Shown here piece after piece: positions 54,564-64,000 of a stretch of 64,000 nt of DNA. Origin of the DNA: Pseudomonas antarctica. Lineage in GTDB: Bacteria > Pseudomonadota > Gammaproteobacteria > Pseudomonadales > Pseudomonadaceae. The notes under the pieces were generated by a model. It saw nothing but the letters and a program-made list of their open reading frames with translations, searched no databases and was not told where the DNA came from. Every line of letters begins with the position of its first letter. Within the stretch, counting starts at the first letter, position 1. The translations under genes were made by a program, and so were the position numbers. The DNA is taken from the NCBI RefSeq assembly GCF_001647715.1, contig NZ_CP015600.1, forward strand, positions 5,332,001 through 5,396,000. The letters are read 5' to 3'.

Positions 54564-55274
54564 ATGACTGCAACGAACGCCCCGATCCTGATTACCGGTG
54601 CCGGCCAGCGTGTCGGCCTGCATTGCGCCGAACGCCTGCTGGACGAGGGCCATTCGGTGATTTTCAGCTACCGCAGCGAACGCCCAGGCGTTGCGGCCTT
54701 GCGTGAGCGTGGTGCGCTCGGCGTGTTTGCCGATTTCTCCAGTGAAGCCGGGATCCTGGCCTTCATCGCCGCACTCAAAACCCATACCGACAGCCTGCGC
54801 GCGATCATCCACAACGCTTCGGCGTGGGTCGCAGAAACGCCCGGCGACGAAAGCCGCGCGTTTACCGACATGTTCAGCGTGCACATGCTTGCGCCGTACT
54901 TGATCAACCTGCATTGTTCACCTTTGCTGCAACGCTCTTCACCCGCCGATATCGTGCATATCAGCGATGACGTGGTGCGCAAGGGCAGCCGCCAACACAT
55001 CGCCTATTGCGCCACCAAGGCAGGCCTGGACAGCCTCACGTTGTCATTTGCCGCGCAGTTCGCGCCAACGATCAAGGTCAACGGCATCGCCCCGGCGATG
55101 GTGATGTTCAACGAAGGCGATGACGCGACCTATCGCGCCAAGGTCCTGGCCAAATCGGCACTCGGCCTCGAGCCTGGGCCGGAGGTGATCTACCAGAGCG
55201 TGCGTTACCTGCTGGACAACCCCTATGTCACCGGTACCACCCTGACCGTCAACGGCGGGCGGCATATCAAGTAA
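54564..55274 (+). CDS. folM: Dihydromonapterin reductase FolM
   Basis: A 236-aa SDR. The nucleotide motif ITGAGQRVGLHCAERLLDEG (residues about 9-28), the catalytic YCATKAGLDS and the final VTGTTLTVNGGRHIK fit FolM. It reduces dihydromonapterin to tetrahydromonapterin, the cofactor of phenylalanine hydroxylase in pseudomonads. It is followed after 20 bp by folE and then folX, giving a complete monapterin branch. Confidence 0.93.
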   Translation: MTATNAPILITGAGQRVGLHCAERLLDEGHSVIFSYRSERPGVAALRERGALGVFADFSSEAGILAFIAALKTHTDSLRAIIHNASAWVAETPGDESRAFTDMFSVHMLAPYLINLHCSPLLQRSSPADIVHISDDVVRKGSRQHIAYCATKAGLDSLTLSFAAQFAPTIKVNGIAPAMVMFNEGDDATYRAKVLAKSALGLEPGPEVIYQSVRYLLDNPYVTGTTLTVNGGRHIK

Positions 55275-55294
55275 GCCGTTTGTGAGGATGTTGT

Positions 55295-55855
55295 ATGAAC
55301 TTGTCCCTGCCCCAACACTACCGTGAAATCCTCGAAGGCCTGGGCGAAGACCCGGAACGCGAAGGCTTGCTCGACACCCCCAAGCGCGCTGCCAAGGCCA
55401 TGCAGTACTTGTGTCATGGCTACGAGCAGAACCTGGACGAAATCGTCAACGGCGCGCTGTTCGCGTCCGACAATGACGAGATGGTGATCCTCAAGGATAT
55501 CGAGCTGTATTCACTCTGCGAGCACCATCTGCTGCCCTTTATCGGCAAGGCCCATGTAGCCTATATTCCGACCGGCAAGGTGCTCGGCCTGTCGAAACTG
55601 GCGCGCATTGTCGACATGTACGCGCGGCGCCTGCAGATCCAGGAAAACCTCACGCGGCAAATCGCCGACGCCATCCAGCAGGTCACCCAGGCCGCCGGCG
55701 TGGCCGTGGTGATCGAAGCCAAGCACATGTGCATGATGATGCGCGGCGTGGAAAAACAGAATTCAACCATGAACACCTCGGTGATGCTCGGCGCTTTCCG
55801 CGAGTCGAACACCACGCGCATGGAGTTCCTGCAACTGATCGGACGGAGCAAGTAG
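55295..55855 (+). CDS. folE: GTP cyclohydrolase I FolE
   Basis: A 186-aa protein. The zinc and active-site segments are [20 protein letters not shown] (Cys-x-x-His) and [20 protein letters not shown] (second Cys). [19 protein letters not shown] and [20 protein letters not shown] are standard. It makes dihydroneopterin triphosphate from GTP. Pseudomonas often has several folE copies; this one sits with folM/folX behind a LitR-like gene. The family has light-induced copies in P. putida. Confidence 0.96.
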   Translation: MNLSLPQHYREILEGLGEDPEREGLLDTPKRAAKAMQYLCHGYEQNLDEIVNGALFASDNDEMVILKDIELYSLCEHHLLPFIGKAHVAYIPTGKVLGLSKLARIVDMYARRLQIQENLTRQIADAIQQVTQAAGVAVVIEAKHMCMMMRGVEKQNSTMNTSVMLGAFRESNTTRMEFLQLIGRSK

Positions 55856-55857
55856 CA

Positions 55858-56229
55858 ATGCCACAACTTCAACCAGGCATGGCGCGCATCCGGGTCAAAG
55901 ACCTGTGCCTGCGCACCTTTATCGGTATCAACGAGGATGAGATCCTCAACAAGCAGGACGTGCTGATCAACCTGACCATCCTGTATGCCGCTCAGGAAGC
56001 CGTGCGCGACAACGATATCGACCACGCGCTGAATTATCGCACCATCACCAAGGCCATTATCGCCCACGTGGAAGGCAACCGCTTCGCCCTGCTGGAGCGC
56101 CTGACCCAGGAGTTGCTGGACCTGGTGATGAGCAACGAATCGGTGCTGTACGCCGAAGTCGAAGTGGACAAGCCCCACGCGCTGCGTTTTGCCGAGTCGG
56201 TTTCAATAACCCTGGCTGCAAGCCGCTAG
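55858..56229 (+). CDS. folX: Dihydroneopterin triphosphate 2'-epimerase FolX
   Basis: A 123-aa protein from ATG 55858, 2 bp after the folE stop; the longer upstream frame is the folE shadow. [40 protein letters not shown] and [16 protein letters not shown] are FolB/FolX features, and [10 protein letters not shown] marks FolX. It converts dihydroneopterin triphosphate to the monapterin isomer, the substrate route to FolM. Confidence 0.95.
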   Translation: MPQLQPGMARIRVKDLCLRTFIGINEDEILNKQDVLINLTILYAAQEAVRDNDIDHALNYRTITKAIIAHVEGNRFALLERLTQELLDLVMSNESVLYAEVEVDKPHALRFAESVSITLAASR

Positions 56230-56293
56230 CCGCAAGCTTTAAGCTAGAAGCCATACGCATTCCAACTTGCAGCTTGAAGCTTGTGCGCTGAAA
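56216..56293. repeat. Small AAGCTT-rich intergenic repeat
   Basis: GCAAGCTTTAAGCTAGAAGC and its loose inverse GCAGCTTGAAGCTTGTGCGC face each other across about 20 bp between folX and the DUF1244 gene. The left arm touches the end of folX. This is a common Pseudomonas intergenic pattern. Confidence 0.5.
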
Positions 56294-56313
56294 GCTGTCT
56301 CGAAGAGACCTCT

Positions 56314-56610
56314 ATGAACGACCAACAACGCCTCGAACTCGAAGCCGCCGCCTTCCGCCGGTTGGTGGCGCACCTGGACAGCCGCAAGGATGTGCAGAAC
56401 ATCGACCTGATGAACCTCTCGGGCTTCTGCCGCAACTGCTTGTCCAAGTGGTACAAGGCCGAGGCCGATGAGCGCCACATCGAGCTGAGCCTCGATGACG
56501 CCCGTGAAGTGGTGTACGGCATGCCGTACGCCGAGTGGAAAGCCCAATACCAGAAAGAAGCCAACGCCGACCAACAGGCGGCGTTTGCCAAAGGAAAACC
56601 CCATGACTGA
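56314..56610 (+). CDS. DUF1244-family protein
   Basis: A 98-aa protein from ATG 56314. It contains NIDLMNLSGFCRNCLSKWYK and YGMPYAEWKAQYQKEA, the conserved core of DUF1244 (Cys pair FCRNC). Small, soluble, of unknown function, and common in proteobacteria. It overlaps the HopJ-family gene by 8 bp. Confidence 0.93.
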   Translation: MNDQQRLELEAAAFRRLVAHLDSRKDVQNIDLMNLSGFCRNCLSKWYKAEADERHIELSLDDAREVVYGMPYAEWKAQYQKEANADQQAAFAKGKPHD

Positions 56611-56941
56611 CCTGAACACCCTGCGCGCCAGCCTCGACAGCGGCGAACACCTGTTTGCCGACACACTGGCCTTTATCGCCACCGGTTACGACTACCAGCC
56701 GCAAGCTTTCACCAACGGCAGCGTGGAAAACGCCGCCGGTCAAAACGAAGGCTCGTGCAAGACCCTGGGGCTGGCGCTGCTGGAAGGCTTGAGCGATCAG
56801 CAAGCGTTGCTGGCATTTGGTGAGCATTACCGTTCAGTGGTGGCGACGCCTGAGGGCAGTGATCACAGCAATATTCGCGCGTTGATTGCGCATGGTTTGG
56901 CCGGTGTGAAATTTGCCGGTCAGCCACTGACCCGCCGCTGA
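56603..56941 (+). CDS. HopJ-family protein
   Basis: A 112-aa protein from ATG 56603. FADTLAFIATGYDYQPQAFT, NAAGQNEGSCKTLGLALLEG and SDHSNIRALIAHGLAGVKF define the HopJ family. Although named after a type III effector, most members are conserved core proteins outside pathogens. The DUF1244-HopJ pairing is standard in Pseudomonas. Confidence 0.93.
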   Translation: MTDLNTLRASLDSGEHLFADTLAFIATGYDYQPQAFTNGSVENAAGQNEGSCKTLGLALLEGLSDQQALLAFGEHYRSVVATPEGSDHSNIRALIAHGLAGVKFAGQPLTRR

Positions 56942-56960
56942 TCCAATCTGGAAACGCGGT

Positions 56961-57039
56961 CCCTGTGGGAGCCGGGCTTGCCCGCGATGGCGATGGTGAC
57001 TGACACACCGCTATCGCAGGCAAGCCAGCTCCCACAGGG
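56961..57039. repeat. REPIN between hopJ-family gene and trxB
   Basis: The left arm is CCCTGTGGGAGCCGGGCTTG and the right arm is CAAGCCAGCTCCCACAGGG. The arms are imperfect inverses, the left having one extra base (GAGCCGGGC versus GAGCTGGC). The spacer is about 35 nt. Confidence 0.88.
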
Positions 57040-57068
57040 GTTTACGCCGCCAGCTAAATCCTGCGCAT

Positions 57069-57098
57069 AAAAAAACCGGCCTCTCAGCCGGTTTTTTT
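57069..57098. terminator. Bidirectional rho-independent terminator of trxB
   Basis: AAAAAAACCGGC (57069-57080) pairs with GCCGGTTTTTTT (57087-57098) around CTCTCA, giving A- and T-runs on either side. It lies 12 bp after the trxB stop. Confidence 0.92.
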
Positions 57099-57110
57099 AT
57101 TTCAACGGAT

Positions 57111-58076
<966 letters not shown>

Positions 58077-58366
58077 TCACTCCTATCGACCACCCGGACA
58101 ACAAGGCGGCTGGAATAAAAAAGGACCGCGAAGCACTTGGGGAAGGCTTGAACTCGCAGGTCCTGAAAAATAATGGGTGCAGCGTATCGAGGGGGGCAAG
58201 ATTAAGGAAATACGGAATAACAATCCAGCTCATAGGCGGTCTCTATGCAGTCGGCTCGGTTAATCGACACCTTTGTTACCTTTGATGTCGTCACACCGAC
58301 CGCGCTTTCGCGTTGAATGCAAAGCCGGTAAGGTCGGCCCGTTCGTCATCCTGCTCGGAGTTCTCC

Positions 58367-59131
58367 ATGCCTGCCCCTGCTCTTTCCGGCCCGCAATACC
58401 TGCGTGAAGGCCTCAAACTGGTGTTGAGCCCTGGCCTGCGTCTATTTGTGCTGCTGCCATTGGCGATCAACCTGGTGCTGTTCGTCGGTTTGATCTATTT
58501 CGCCGGCCATCAGTTCAGCCTGTGGGTCGACACCTTGATGCCGACACTGCCTGGCTGGCTGAGCTTCCTCAGCTACATCTTGTGGCCGCTGTTTGTCGTG
58601 CTCGTGGTGTTGATGGTGTTTTTTACCTTCACCATGCTCGCCAATGTCATTGCCGCACCGTTCAACGGTTTTCTTGCGGAGAAGGTTGAGGTCGTAGTAC
58701 GCGGCACCGATGACTTCCCGCCCTTCAGTTGGGGTGAGCTGATTGCCATGGTCCCGCGCACCCTCGCGCGGGAAATGCGCAAGCTGGGTTACTTCCTGCC
58801 CAGGGCCATCGGCCTGTTTATCCTGTCGTTCATTCCGGTGTTCAACCTGATCGCCGCACCGCTGTGGCTGCTGTTTGGCGTGTGGATGATGGCGATCCAG
58901 TACATCGACTACCCGGCGGACAACCACAAGCTGGGCTGGAACGAAATGCTCGCCTGGCTGCGCCAGAAACGCTGGCAGAGCATGAGCTTCGGCGGCATCG
59001 TCTATCTAGTGCTGCTGGTGCCGGTGGTGAACCTGCTGATGATGCCGGCGGCGGTGGCCGGGGCCACGCTGTTCTGGGTGCGCGAGCAAGGTGCTGAGGC
59101 CATGGCACGGCAAAATGTGGCCACGTCATAA
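58367..59131 (+). CDS. cysZ: Sulfate transporter CysZ
   Basis: A 254-aa membrane protein from ATG 58367. Four long hydrophobic stretches, the opening [20 protein letters not shown], and [20 protein letters not shown] identify CysZ. It imports sulfate for cysteine synthesis. The adjacent trxB supplies reducing power for the same pathway. The upstream open frame from 58313 is not conserved in style. Confidence 0.95.
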   Translation: MPAPALSGPQYLREGLKLVLSPGLRLFVLLPLAINLVLFVGLIYFAGHQFSLWVDTLMPTLPGWLSFLSYILWPLFVVLVVLMVFFTFTMLANVIAAPFNGFLAEKVEVVVRGTDDFPPFSWGELIAMVPRTLAREMRKLGYFLPRAIGLFILSFIPVFNLIAAPLWLLFGVWMMAIQYIDYPADNHKLGWNEMLAWLRQKRWQSMSFGGIVYLVLLVPVVNLLMMPAAVAGATLFWVREQGAEAMARQNVATS

Positions 59132-59164
59132 ATCCATCATCCCAGTGACACAATGACGACATGG

Positions 59165-59183
59165 CCCACAGTGACACTGTGGG
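59165..59183. promoter_or_regulatory. Perfect 19-bp palindrome at the glycosyltransferase start
   Basis: CCCACAGTG-A-CACTGTGGG is symmetric at every position and ends 2 bp before the ATG at 59186, occupying the ribosome-binding region. The sequence ATGACGACA occurs both at 59153 and at 59186, so the palindrome lies between two copies of the start codon context. Confidence 0.6.
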
Positions 59184-59185
59184 TC

Positions 59186-60364
59186 ATGACGACAGCTTCG
59201 CTTCACATCACCCTGATTACCGAAACCTTCCCGCCGGAAATCAACGGGGTGGCCAATACCCTTGGCCGCCTGTGTGAGGGTTTGCGCGCGCGCGGCCATC
59301 AGGTGGAGTTGGTGCGCCCGCGCCAGGGTGCCGACCAGAGCCGCCCCAGCGACGACGAATTGCTGCTGTGCCGCGGCTGGCCGCTGCCAGGCTACCCCGG
59401 CCTGCAATGGGGCCAGTCGTCGATGCACAAATTGCTGCGACGCTGGACTCGCCAACGCCCGGACGTGCTGTACATCGCCACGGAAGGGCCACTGGGTTTA
59501 TCCGCGTTGCGCGCAGCGCGTCGTCTGGGGATCAGCGTGGTCAGCGGTTTTCACACCAATTTCCAGCAGTACTCCAACCAATACGGTTTGAGCATATTGA
59601 GCCGTATGGTGACCCACTACCTGCGTTGGTTTCACAACCGCTCGAGCCTGACCCTGGTTCCCAGCGCCAGCCAACGCCTGGAGTTGGAGCGTCGAAATTT
59701 CGAGCGTTTGGGGATGCTCTCTCGCGGGGTCGATAGCCAATTGTTCCACCCCGCCAAGCGCGATAACGCGCTGCGTGAAAGCTGGGTACTGAACAGTGAT
59801 CAAATCGCCGTGCTGCATGTGGGCCGACTGGCGCAGGAAAAGAACCTGGGGTTGCTCAAACGCTGCTTCGAAACCTTGCAAGACACTTACCCACTGCGCC
59901 AGATGAAACTGATCATCGTGGGTGATGGCCCGCAACGGGCAATGATGGAAAAGGAACTGCCCGAGGCGATTTTCTGCGGCGCCCTGCGCGGCGAAGAACT
60001 GGCTCGGCATTACGCGTCCGGTGATGTGTTCCTGTTCCCCAGCCTGACCGAAACCTTCGGCAACGTGGTGCTGGAAGCCATGGCCTCGGGATTGGGGGTG
60101 GTGGCCTACGACCAGGCCGCCGCGACCCAGCATATTCGCCATGGCTACAACGGCGTGCTGGCGATGCCAGGGGATGAGGATGCGTTTTGCGATGCGGCCA
60201 ACTGGCTGCTGGAGGATGCCGAGAGCTTGCGCCGCATGCGCTTGAATGCTCGCCAACATGCCAGCCGCCAGGGCTGGCCGGCGATTATCGAGCAGTTCGA
60301 GCGCCACCTGCGCGGGGTGTGCGGCGAGCAACCGGTGATTGCCGCGCAGTCGCGTTTGATCTGA
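59186..60364 (+). CDS. GT4-family glycosyltransferase
   Basis: A 392-aa protein from ATG 59186; ATG 59153 would add 11 residues. The acceptor-side start is SLHITLITETFPPEINGVAN. The donor-side motif is HVGRLAQEKNLGLLKRCFET, followed by IIVGDGPQRAMMEKEL and FLFPSLTETFGNVVLEAMAS. The pattern matches group 1 transferases related to SqdX/MgtA and mannosyltransferases acting on membrane lipids. The acceptor is not known. There is no Shine-Dalgarno outside the palindrome. Confidence 0.9.
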   Translation: MTTASLHITLITETFPPEINGVANTLGRLCEGLRARGHQVELVRPRQGADQSRPSDDELLLCRGWPLPGYPGLQWGQSSMHKLLRRWTRQRPDVLYIATEGPLGLSALRAARRLGISVVSGFHTNFQQYSNQYGLSILSRMVTHYLRWFHNRSSLTLVPSASQRLELERRNFERLGMLSRGVDSQLFHPAKRDNALRESWVLNSDQIAVLHVGRLAQEKNLGLLKRCFETLQDTYPLRQMKLIIVGDGPQRAMMEKELPEAIFCGALRGEELARHYASGDVFLFPSLTETFGNVVLEAMASGLGVVAYDQAAATQHIRHGYNGVLAMPGDEDAFCDAANWLLEDAESLRRMRLNARQHASRQGWPAIIEQFERHLRGVCGEQPVIAAQSRLI

Positions 60365-60402
60365 CAGGGTGTTGGCTGTCAGATCACGCTCGCGGGCGCC
60401 AC

Positions 60403-61506
60403 TTACACCAACGTCGTCAACGCCTCACGACTGAACGGCAGAATGTCGCCTTCACGACCTTCACGCACCTTCACGGCCCAGTCCGGGTCCACCAGCAAGG
60501 CACGGCCTACAGCCACCAGGTCGAATTCGTCGTTGTTAAGGCGCTCCAGCAGTTTCTCCAGGCTGGCCGGCTGCGCAACCTTGTCGGTGTTGACCATGAA
60601 CTGCAGGAACTCACCATCCAGACCGACACTGCCGACAGTGATGGTCGGTTTCCCGGTGAGCTGACGGGTCCAGCCCGCCAGGTTGAGGTCGGAACCTTCG
60701 AACTCCGGCTCCCAGAAACGACGGGTGGAACAGTGGAAAATATCGACACCGGCGTCAGACAGCGGCTTGAGGAATTCACCCAGGGCTTCAGGGGTTTGCA
60801 CCAGGCGTGCGGTGTAATCCTGCTGCTTCCACTGAGAGAAACGCAGGATGATCGGGAAATCCGGGCCCACGGCAGCGCGGGTGGCCTGGATCAACTCGAT
60901 GGCAAAGCGCGAACGATTGGCCAGGCTACCGCCATATTCGTCGGTGCGCTGGTTGCTGCCTTCCCAGAAGAACTGGTCGACCAGGTAACCGTGGGCGCCG
61001 TGAATCTCCACGCCGTCCATGCCGATGCTCTGAGCATCCTTGGCGGCTTGGGCAAAGGCGTTGATCACGTCCTTGATGTCCTGGGTGGTCATGCCGTGGA
61101 CCACCACGTTGCCATCCTTGAGCTTTTCCATCGGACCGTAGGCCGGCACGCTGGCATCAGGCTCGGTACCGATACGGCGCACGCTGCCCACGTGCCACAA
61201 CTGCGGGACAATCTTGCCGCCTTCTGCGTGCACGGCATCGACCACTTTCTTCCAGCCGGCCAACGCGGCTTCACCGTAAAAATGCGGGACGTTCGGGTAG
61301 CCGTTGGAGGCTTGATGGCCGACCACAGTACCTTCGGTGATGATCAGCCCTACGCCGGCGGCGGCGCGGCGGCGATAGTATTCGATAACCTTGGAATTCG
61401 GCACGCCACCTGGCGAGAACGAACGGGTCATCGGCGCCATCACCACACGGCTCGAAAGCTGCAGTGCACCGAGCTGGAACGGTTTGAACAAGGCTTGGAC
61501 AGGCAT
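60403..61506 (-). CDS. Old yellow enzyme-family alkene reductase
   Basis: A 367-aa FMN-dependent TIM-barrel protein. Its start is LFKPFQLGALQLSSRVVMAP (flavin-binding MAPMTR). Then come LIITEGTVVG, QLWHVGSVRR, GVEIHGAHGYLVDQFFWEGS with the catalytic His pair, and NRSRFAIELI. The C-terminal ALLVDPDW is standard. These enzymes reduce activated double bonds and nitro compounds using NADPH. Which Xen-type subgroup it belongs to cannot be decided by eye. Confidence 0.94.
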   Translation of the reverse strand: MPVQALFKPFQLGALQLSSRVVMAPMTRSFSPGGVPNSKVIEYYRRRAAAGVGLIITEGTVVGHQASNGYPNVPHFYGEAALAGWKKVVDAVHAEGGKIVPQLWHVGSVRRIGTEPDASVPAYGPMEKLKDGNVVVHGMTTQDIKDVINAFAQAAKDAQSIGMDGVEIHGAHGYLVDQFFWEGSNQRTDEYGGSLANRSRFAIELIQATRAAVGPDFPIILRFSQWKQQDYTARLVQTPEALGEFLKPLSDAGVDIFHCSTRRFWEPEFEGSDLNLAGWTRQLTGKPTITVGSVGLDGEFLQFMVNTDKVAQPASLEKLLERLNNDEFDLVAVGRALLVDPDWAVKVREGREGDILPFSREALTTLV

Positions 61507-61670
61507 GGGAGCACTCCACAGAAGAGGTGTTTATGATGTGGATAATATGGAGAGCGCGCAGTGCTGGGTAGCACTATTGATCTGGGTGATTAAGGGGTAA
61601 AAGCGAGGGAAGTCAGGTGCCGCTAACCTGCGGCGAGGGCGTTTGCTCCCTCACCTTCGGCAGGAACGAT

Positions 61671-62153
61671 TTAGCTCAGGGCTTTTTCGATGGCCTGGAC
61701 GACCGTTGGATCATCCGGCGCCGTGCGGGGCGAGAATCGCGCGAGCACTCGCCCGTCTTTGCCCAGCAGGAATTTTTCGAAGTTCCAGGTGATATCCCCT
61801 GGAAACTCGGCGCCCTCGCCCGCCAGCAAGCGATAGAGCTGATGACGGTCGTGGCCATTGACGTCAAGCTTGCTGCCCAACGGGAACGTCACGCCATAAT
61901 TCAAGCTGCAGAACGCCTGGATCTCCTCCTCACTGCCCGGCTCCTGGCCTGCAAACTGGTTGCAGGGCAGGCCAAGCACGGTAAAACCCTGGCCTTTGTA
62001 CTGCTGGTAGAGGTTTTCCAGCGCCGCGTATTGCGGGGTCAAGCCACATTTGGAGGCGACGTTGACTACCAGCACAACCTGCCCTTTGTAGGGCGCCAGC
62101 GGCAGGTCTTGTCCGTCTAAAGCTTTGAGTTTCAGATCGTGGAAAGCACTCAT
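61671..62153 (-). CDS. Glutathione peroxidase
   Basis: A 160-aa protein from ATG 62153. VVNVASKCGLTPQYAALENL holds the peroxidatic Cys, GLPCNQFAGQEPGSEEEIQA the resolving Cys and Gln, and ITWNFEKFLLGKDGRVLARF the Trp. It is the thioredoxin-dependent, Cys-type Gpx/BtuE group. The reductant is probably thioredoxin. The upstream frame to 62273 is not used. Confidence 0.95.
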   Translation of the reverse strand: MSAFHDLKLKALDGQDLPLAPYKGQVVLVVNVASKCGLTPQYAALENLYQQYKGQGFTVLGLPCNQFAGQEPGSEEEIQAFCSLNYGVTFPLGSKLDVNGHDRHQLYRLLAGEGAEFPGDITWNFEKFLLGKDGRVLARFSPRTAPDDPTVVQAIEKALS

Positions 62154-62254
62154 GACGAACTCCAGATATCCCATGTTCTTCGCATTGCGGCAGTTCGAGA
62201 TTACAGACCGCAAGCCTGCAATCATAGACGCCGATTGAAAAACTCGCCCGCCGG

Positions 62255-62719
62255 TTACTGCGCCGTTGGCCATGGCAAAATTGGAATAGCGGTGACCGCA
62301 TTCTGCGGGCTGCCTTCGATCAGACGGTCGCTATAGACCAGATACACCAAGGTATTGCGCTTCTTGTCGAGGAAGCGCACCACCTGCATGGTCTTGAACA
62401 CCAGCGAGGTGCGCTCCTTGAACACTTCGTCGCCATCCTTGAGCTCGCCCTTGAAATGAATCGGGCCAACCTGGCGGCAGGCAATCGAGGCCTCGGCGCG
62501 GTCTTCGGCCAGGCCCAGCCCGCCTTTCACGCCGCCGGTCTTGGCGCGCGACAGGTAGCAGGTCACGCCGTCGACCTTGGGGTCATCGAACGCCTCGACC
62601 ACGATCCGGTCGTTGGGGCCGACGAATTTGAATACCGTTGACACCTGGCCGATTTCTTCAGCGCTGGCCAGCAGCGGCATGACCAGCAGCAGGCCGAGCA
62701 AACCCTTCATGACTCGCAT
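62255..62719 (-). CDS. creA: CreA-family periplasmic protein
   Basis: A 154-aa protein with signal [20 protein letters not shown]. The mature part has [41 protein letters not shown] and [20 protein letters not shown], the CreA pattern. Function unknown. It follows proB by 16 bp, so the two may be co-transcribed. The ribosome site GGAAA lies before ATG 62719. Confidence 0.93.
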   Translation of the reverse strand: MRVMKGLLGLLLVMPLLASAEEIGQVSTVFKFVGPNDRIVVEAFDDPKVDGVTCYLSRAKTGGVKGGLGLAEDRAEASIACRQVGPIHFKGELKDGDEVFKERTSLVFKTMQVVRFLDKKRNTLVYLVYSDRLIEGSPQNAVTAIPILPWPTAQ

Positions 62720-62735
62720 CGTATATTTCCTTTGT

Positions 62736-63857
62736 TTAGACCAGGATCAGGTTATCGCGGTGCACCAGTTCCGGTTCCGCCATGTAACCCAGGAGTCCGA
62801 CAATCGCTTCAGACGATTGTCCAATTATTTTCTGCGCTTCCAGGGCACTGTAGTTGGCCAGGCCACGGGCGATCTCACGACCGTCCGGCGCCACGCACAC
62901 CACCATCTCACCACGGCGGAAGCTGCCCTGCACCAATTTGACGCCCACCGGCAGCAGGCTCTTGTTGCCTTGGGACAACGCCGACACGGCGCCTTCGTCC
63001 AGCACCAGCGTGCCACGGGTTTGCAGATGACCGGCCAACCACTGCTTGCGCGCCGCCAACATGCCACGTTCCGGCGACAGCAGCGTACCGATGCGCTCTC
63101 CGGCCTTGAGGCGGTCCAGCACCCGCTCCAGGCGCCCACCGACGATGATGGTGTGGGCGCCGGAACGCGCAGCCAGGCGCGCTGCACGCAGCTTGGTCTG
63201 CATACCGCCACGGCCCAGGGCGCCGCCGACACTGCCGGCCACGGCGTCCAGCGCCGGGTCATCGGCGCGGGCTTCGTAGATCAACTGGGCGTCGGGGTTG
63301 TTGCGCGGGTCGGCGTCGAACATGCCGTCACGGTCGGTGAGGATCACCAGCAGGTCAGCCTCCACCAGGTTGGCCACCAGTGCGGCCAGGGTGTCGTTGT
63401 CACCAAAACGGATCTCGTCGGTGACCACCGTGTCGTTCTCGTTGATCACCGGGATCACCTTGAGCTCCACGAGCGCGCGCAAGGTGCTGCGAGCGTTGAG
63501 GTAGCGCTTGCGGTCGGACAGGTCGTCGTGGGTCAGCAGGATCTGCGCCGTGTGGCGGCCGTGCTCGGCGAAGCTGGATTCCCAGGCTTGCACCAGGCCC
63601 ATTTGGCCGATGGCGGCGGCGGCTTGCAGTTCGTGCATCGCGCTGGGTCGCGCGGTCCAGCCGAGGCGGCTCATCCCGGCGGCAACGGCCCCGGACGACA
63701 CCAGCACCAACTCGACACCGGCCTCATGCAAGGCCACCATCTGCTCGACCCAGACGCTCATGGCTGCGCGATCCAGACCTTTGCCATCTGCCGTCAACAG
63801 CGCACTTCCGATCTTTACGACCCAGCGCTGCGCACCTGTCACTTTGCTCCGCATCAT
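62736..63857 (-). CDS. proB: Glutamate 5-kinase ProB
   Basis: A 373-aa protein from ATG 63857. The kinase domain has [60 protein letters not shown] and GTGGMQTK-like [22 protein letters not shown]-terminal PUA domain (about 275-372) includes [20 protein letters not shown]. It catalyses the first step of proline synthesis. The TTG at 63863 is a less likely start. Full length. Confidence 0.97.
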   Translation of the reverse strand: MMRSKVTGAQRWVVKIGSALLTADGKGLDRAAMSVWVEQMVALHEAGVELVLVSSGAVAAGMSRLGWTARPSAMHELQAAAAIGQMGLVQAWESSFAEHGRHTAQILLTHDDLSDRKRYLNARSTLRALVELKVIPVINENDTVVTDEIRFGDNDTLAALVANLVEADLLVILTDRDGMFDADPRNNPDAQLIYEARADDPALDAVAGSVGGALGRGGMQTKLRAARLAARSGAHTIIVGGRLERVLDRLKAGERIGTLLSPERGMLAARKQWLAGHLQTRGTLVLDEGAVSALSQGNKSLLPVGVKLVQGSFRRGEMVVCVAPDGREIARGLANYSALEAQKIIGQSSEAIVGLLGYMAEPELVHRDNLILV

Positions 63858-63950
63858 CTTCAACCTTAGAGTGAGGGCCGCGCGACCCAGCGCCGCCCAT
63901 AACGTTATTCGTGACTACATTCCTGACTGCATAAAACCCAGATACCAAAA

Positions 63951-63970
63951 CGCCGCTCGAGTGAGCGGCG
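63951..63970 (-). terminator. Probable terminator of the gene beyond the right edge
   Basis: CGCCGCTC / GAGCGGCG form a perfect 8-bp stem with a GAGT loop. On the minus strand it is followed by GTTTTGG, a short T-run. In Pseudomonas the gene upstream of proB is normally obgE, and the minus strand at 63991-64000 ends with CGC GAC TGA, which could be its last codons, but ten bases cannot prove it. Confidence 0.65.
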
Positions 63971-64000
63971 CTTAAGTTTACTGCAACGAATCAGTCGCGC

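Overview
The window looks like a chromosomal segment of a Pseudomonas of the P. fluorescens group. The basis is GC-rich coding with the typical codon choice, REPIN-type palindromes (GTGGGAGC...GCTCCCAC) scattered between genes, and gene sets that are standard for the genus: queA next to tRNA-Leu, cyoABCDE, hmp-norR, folM-folE-folX, DUF1244-hopJ, trxB, cysZ, creA and proB. I see no rRNA, CRISPR array, insertion sequence or prophage. Accessory content is concentrated at about 3.7-7.9 kb.

Layout. 0-3.6 kb: start of queA, tRNA-Leu(CAA), two LysE/RhtB exporters, an XRE regulator fused to an NBR1/FW Ig-like domain, and a small PH-domain protein. 3.7-7.9 kb (accessory): a metzincin-like protease, a DUF3077-type gene coupled to a tiny ORF, and a bacteriocin locus. 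That locus holds an S-type pyocin-domain protein with a colicin-E3-like rRNase tail, a coupled small ORF, a degenerate linker, a cloacin/E3 immunity gene and a conserved-looking companion. 7.8-15.2 kb: a QseBC/TctDE-like two-component pair divergent from a PepSY protein and a cytochrome b561. These are followed by an envelope-type operon (BNR sialidase-like protein, membrane protein, LTA-synthase-like phosphoglycerol transferase) and a convergent cytochrome c.

15.4-27.6 kb: a lone receiver protein, heme oxygenase plus bacteriophytochrome (red/far-red photoreceptor), a PhoD-like phosphatase, an orphan amino-acid binding protein, a LysR regulator, a class III aminotransferase, and a Tat-exported HisC-like aminotransferase that may act on pyoverdine. 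27.6-34.6 kb: queC, the cytochrome bo3 operon cyoABCDE and dsbB. 34.8-39.7 kb: flavohemoglobin hmp divergent from its NO-sensing activator norR, with three GT-N7-AC boxes, then a DMT exporter divergent from an AraC regulator. 39.7-48.9 kb: a minus-strand block of a MalT-like LuxR regulator, the DUF1329/DUF1302 envelope pair, an SDR, an alpha/beta hydrolase and a class II aldolase-like protein.

49.0-57.0 kb: cidAB/lrgAB with a divergent LysR, a MioC-like flavodoxin, and the most interesting block. It contains a short LOV blue-light receptor, a MerR/LitR regulator that has lost its cobalamin ligands, and, divergent from that regulator, a monooxygenase-like membrane protein followed by folM-folE-folX. 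I read this as a light-responsive pterin module. With the phytochrome it gives the window two separate photosensory systems. 57.1-64.0 kb: housekeeping genes trxB, cysZ, a GT4 glycosyltransferase, an OYE-type reductase, glutathione peroxidase, creA and proB.
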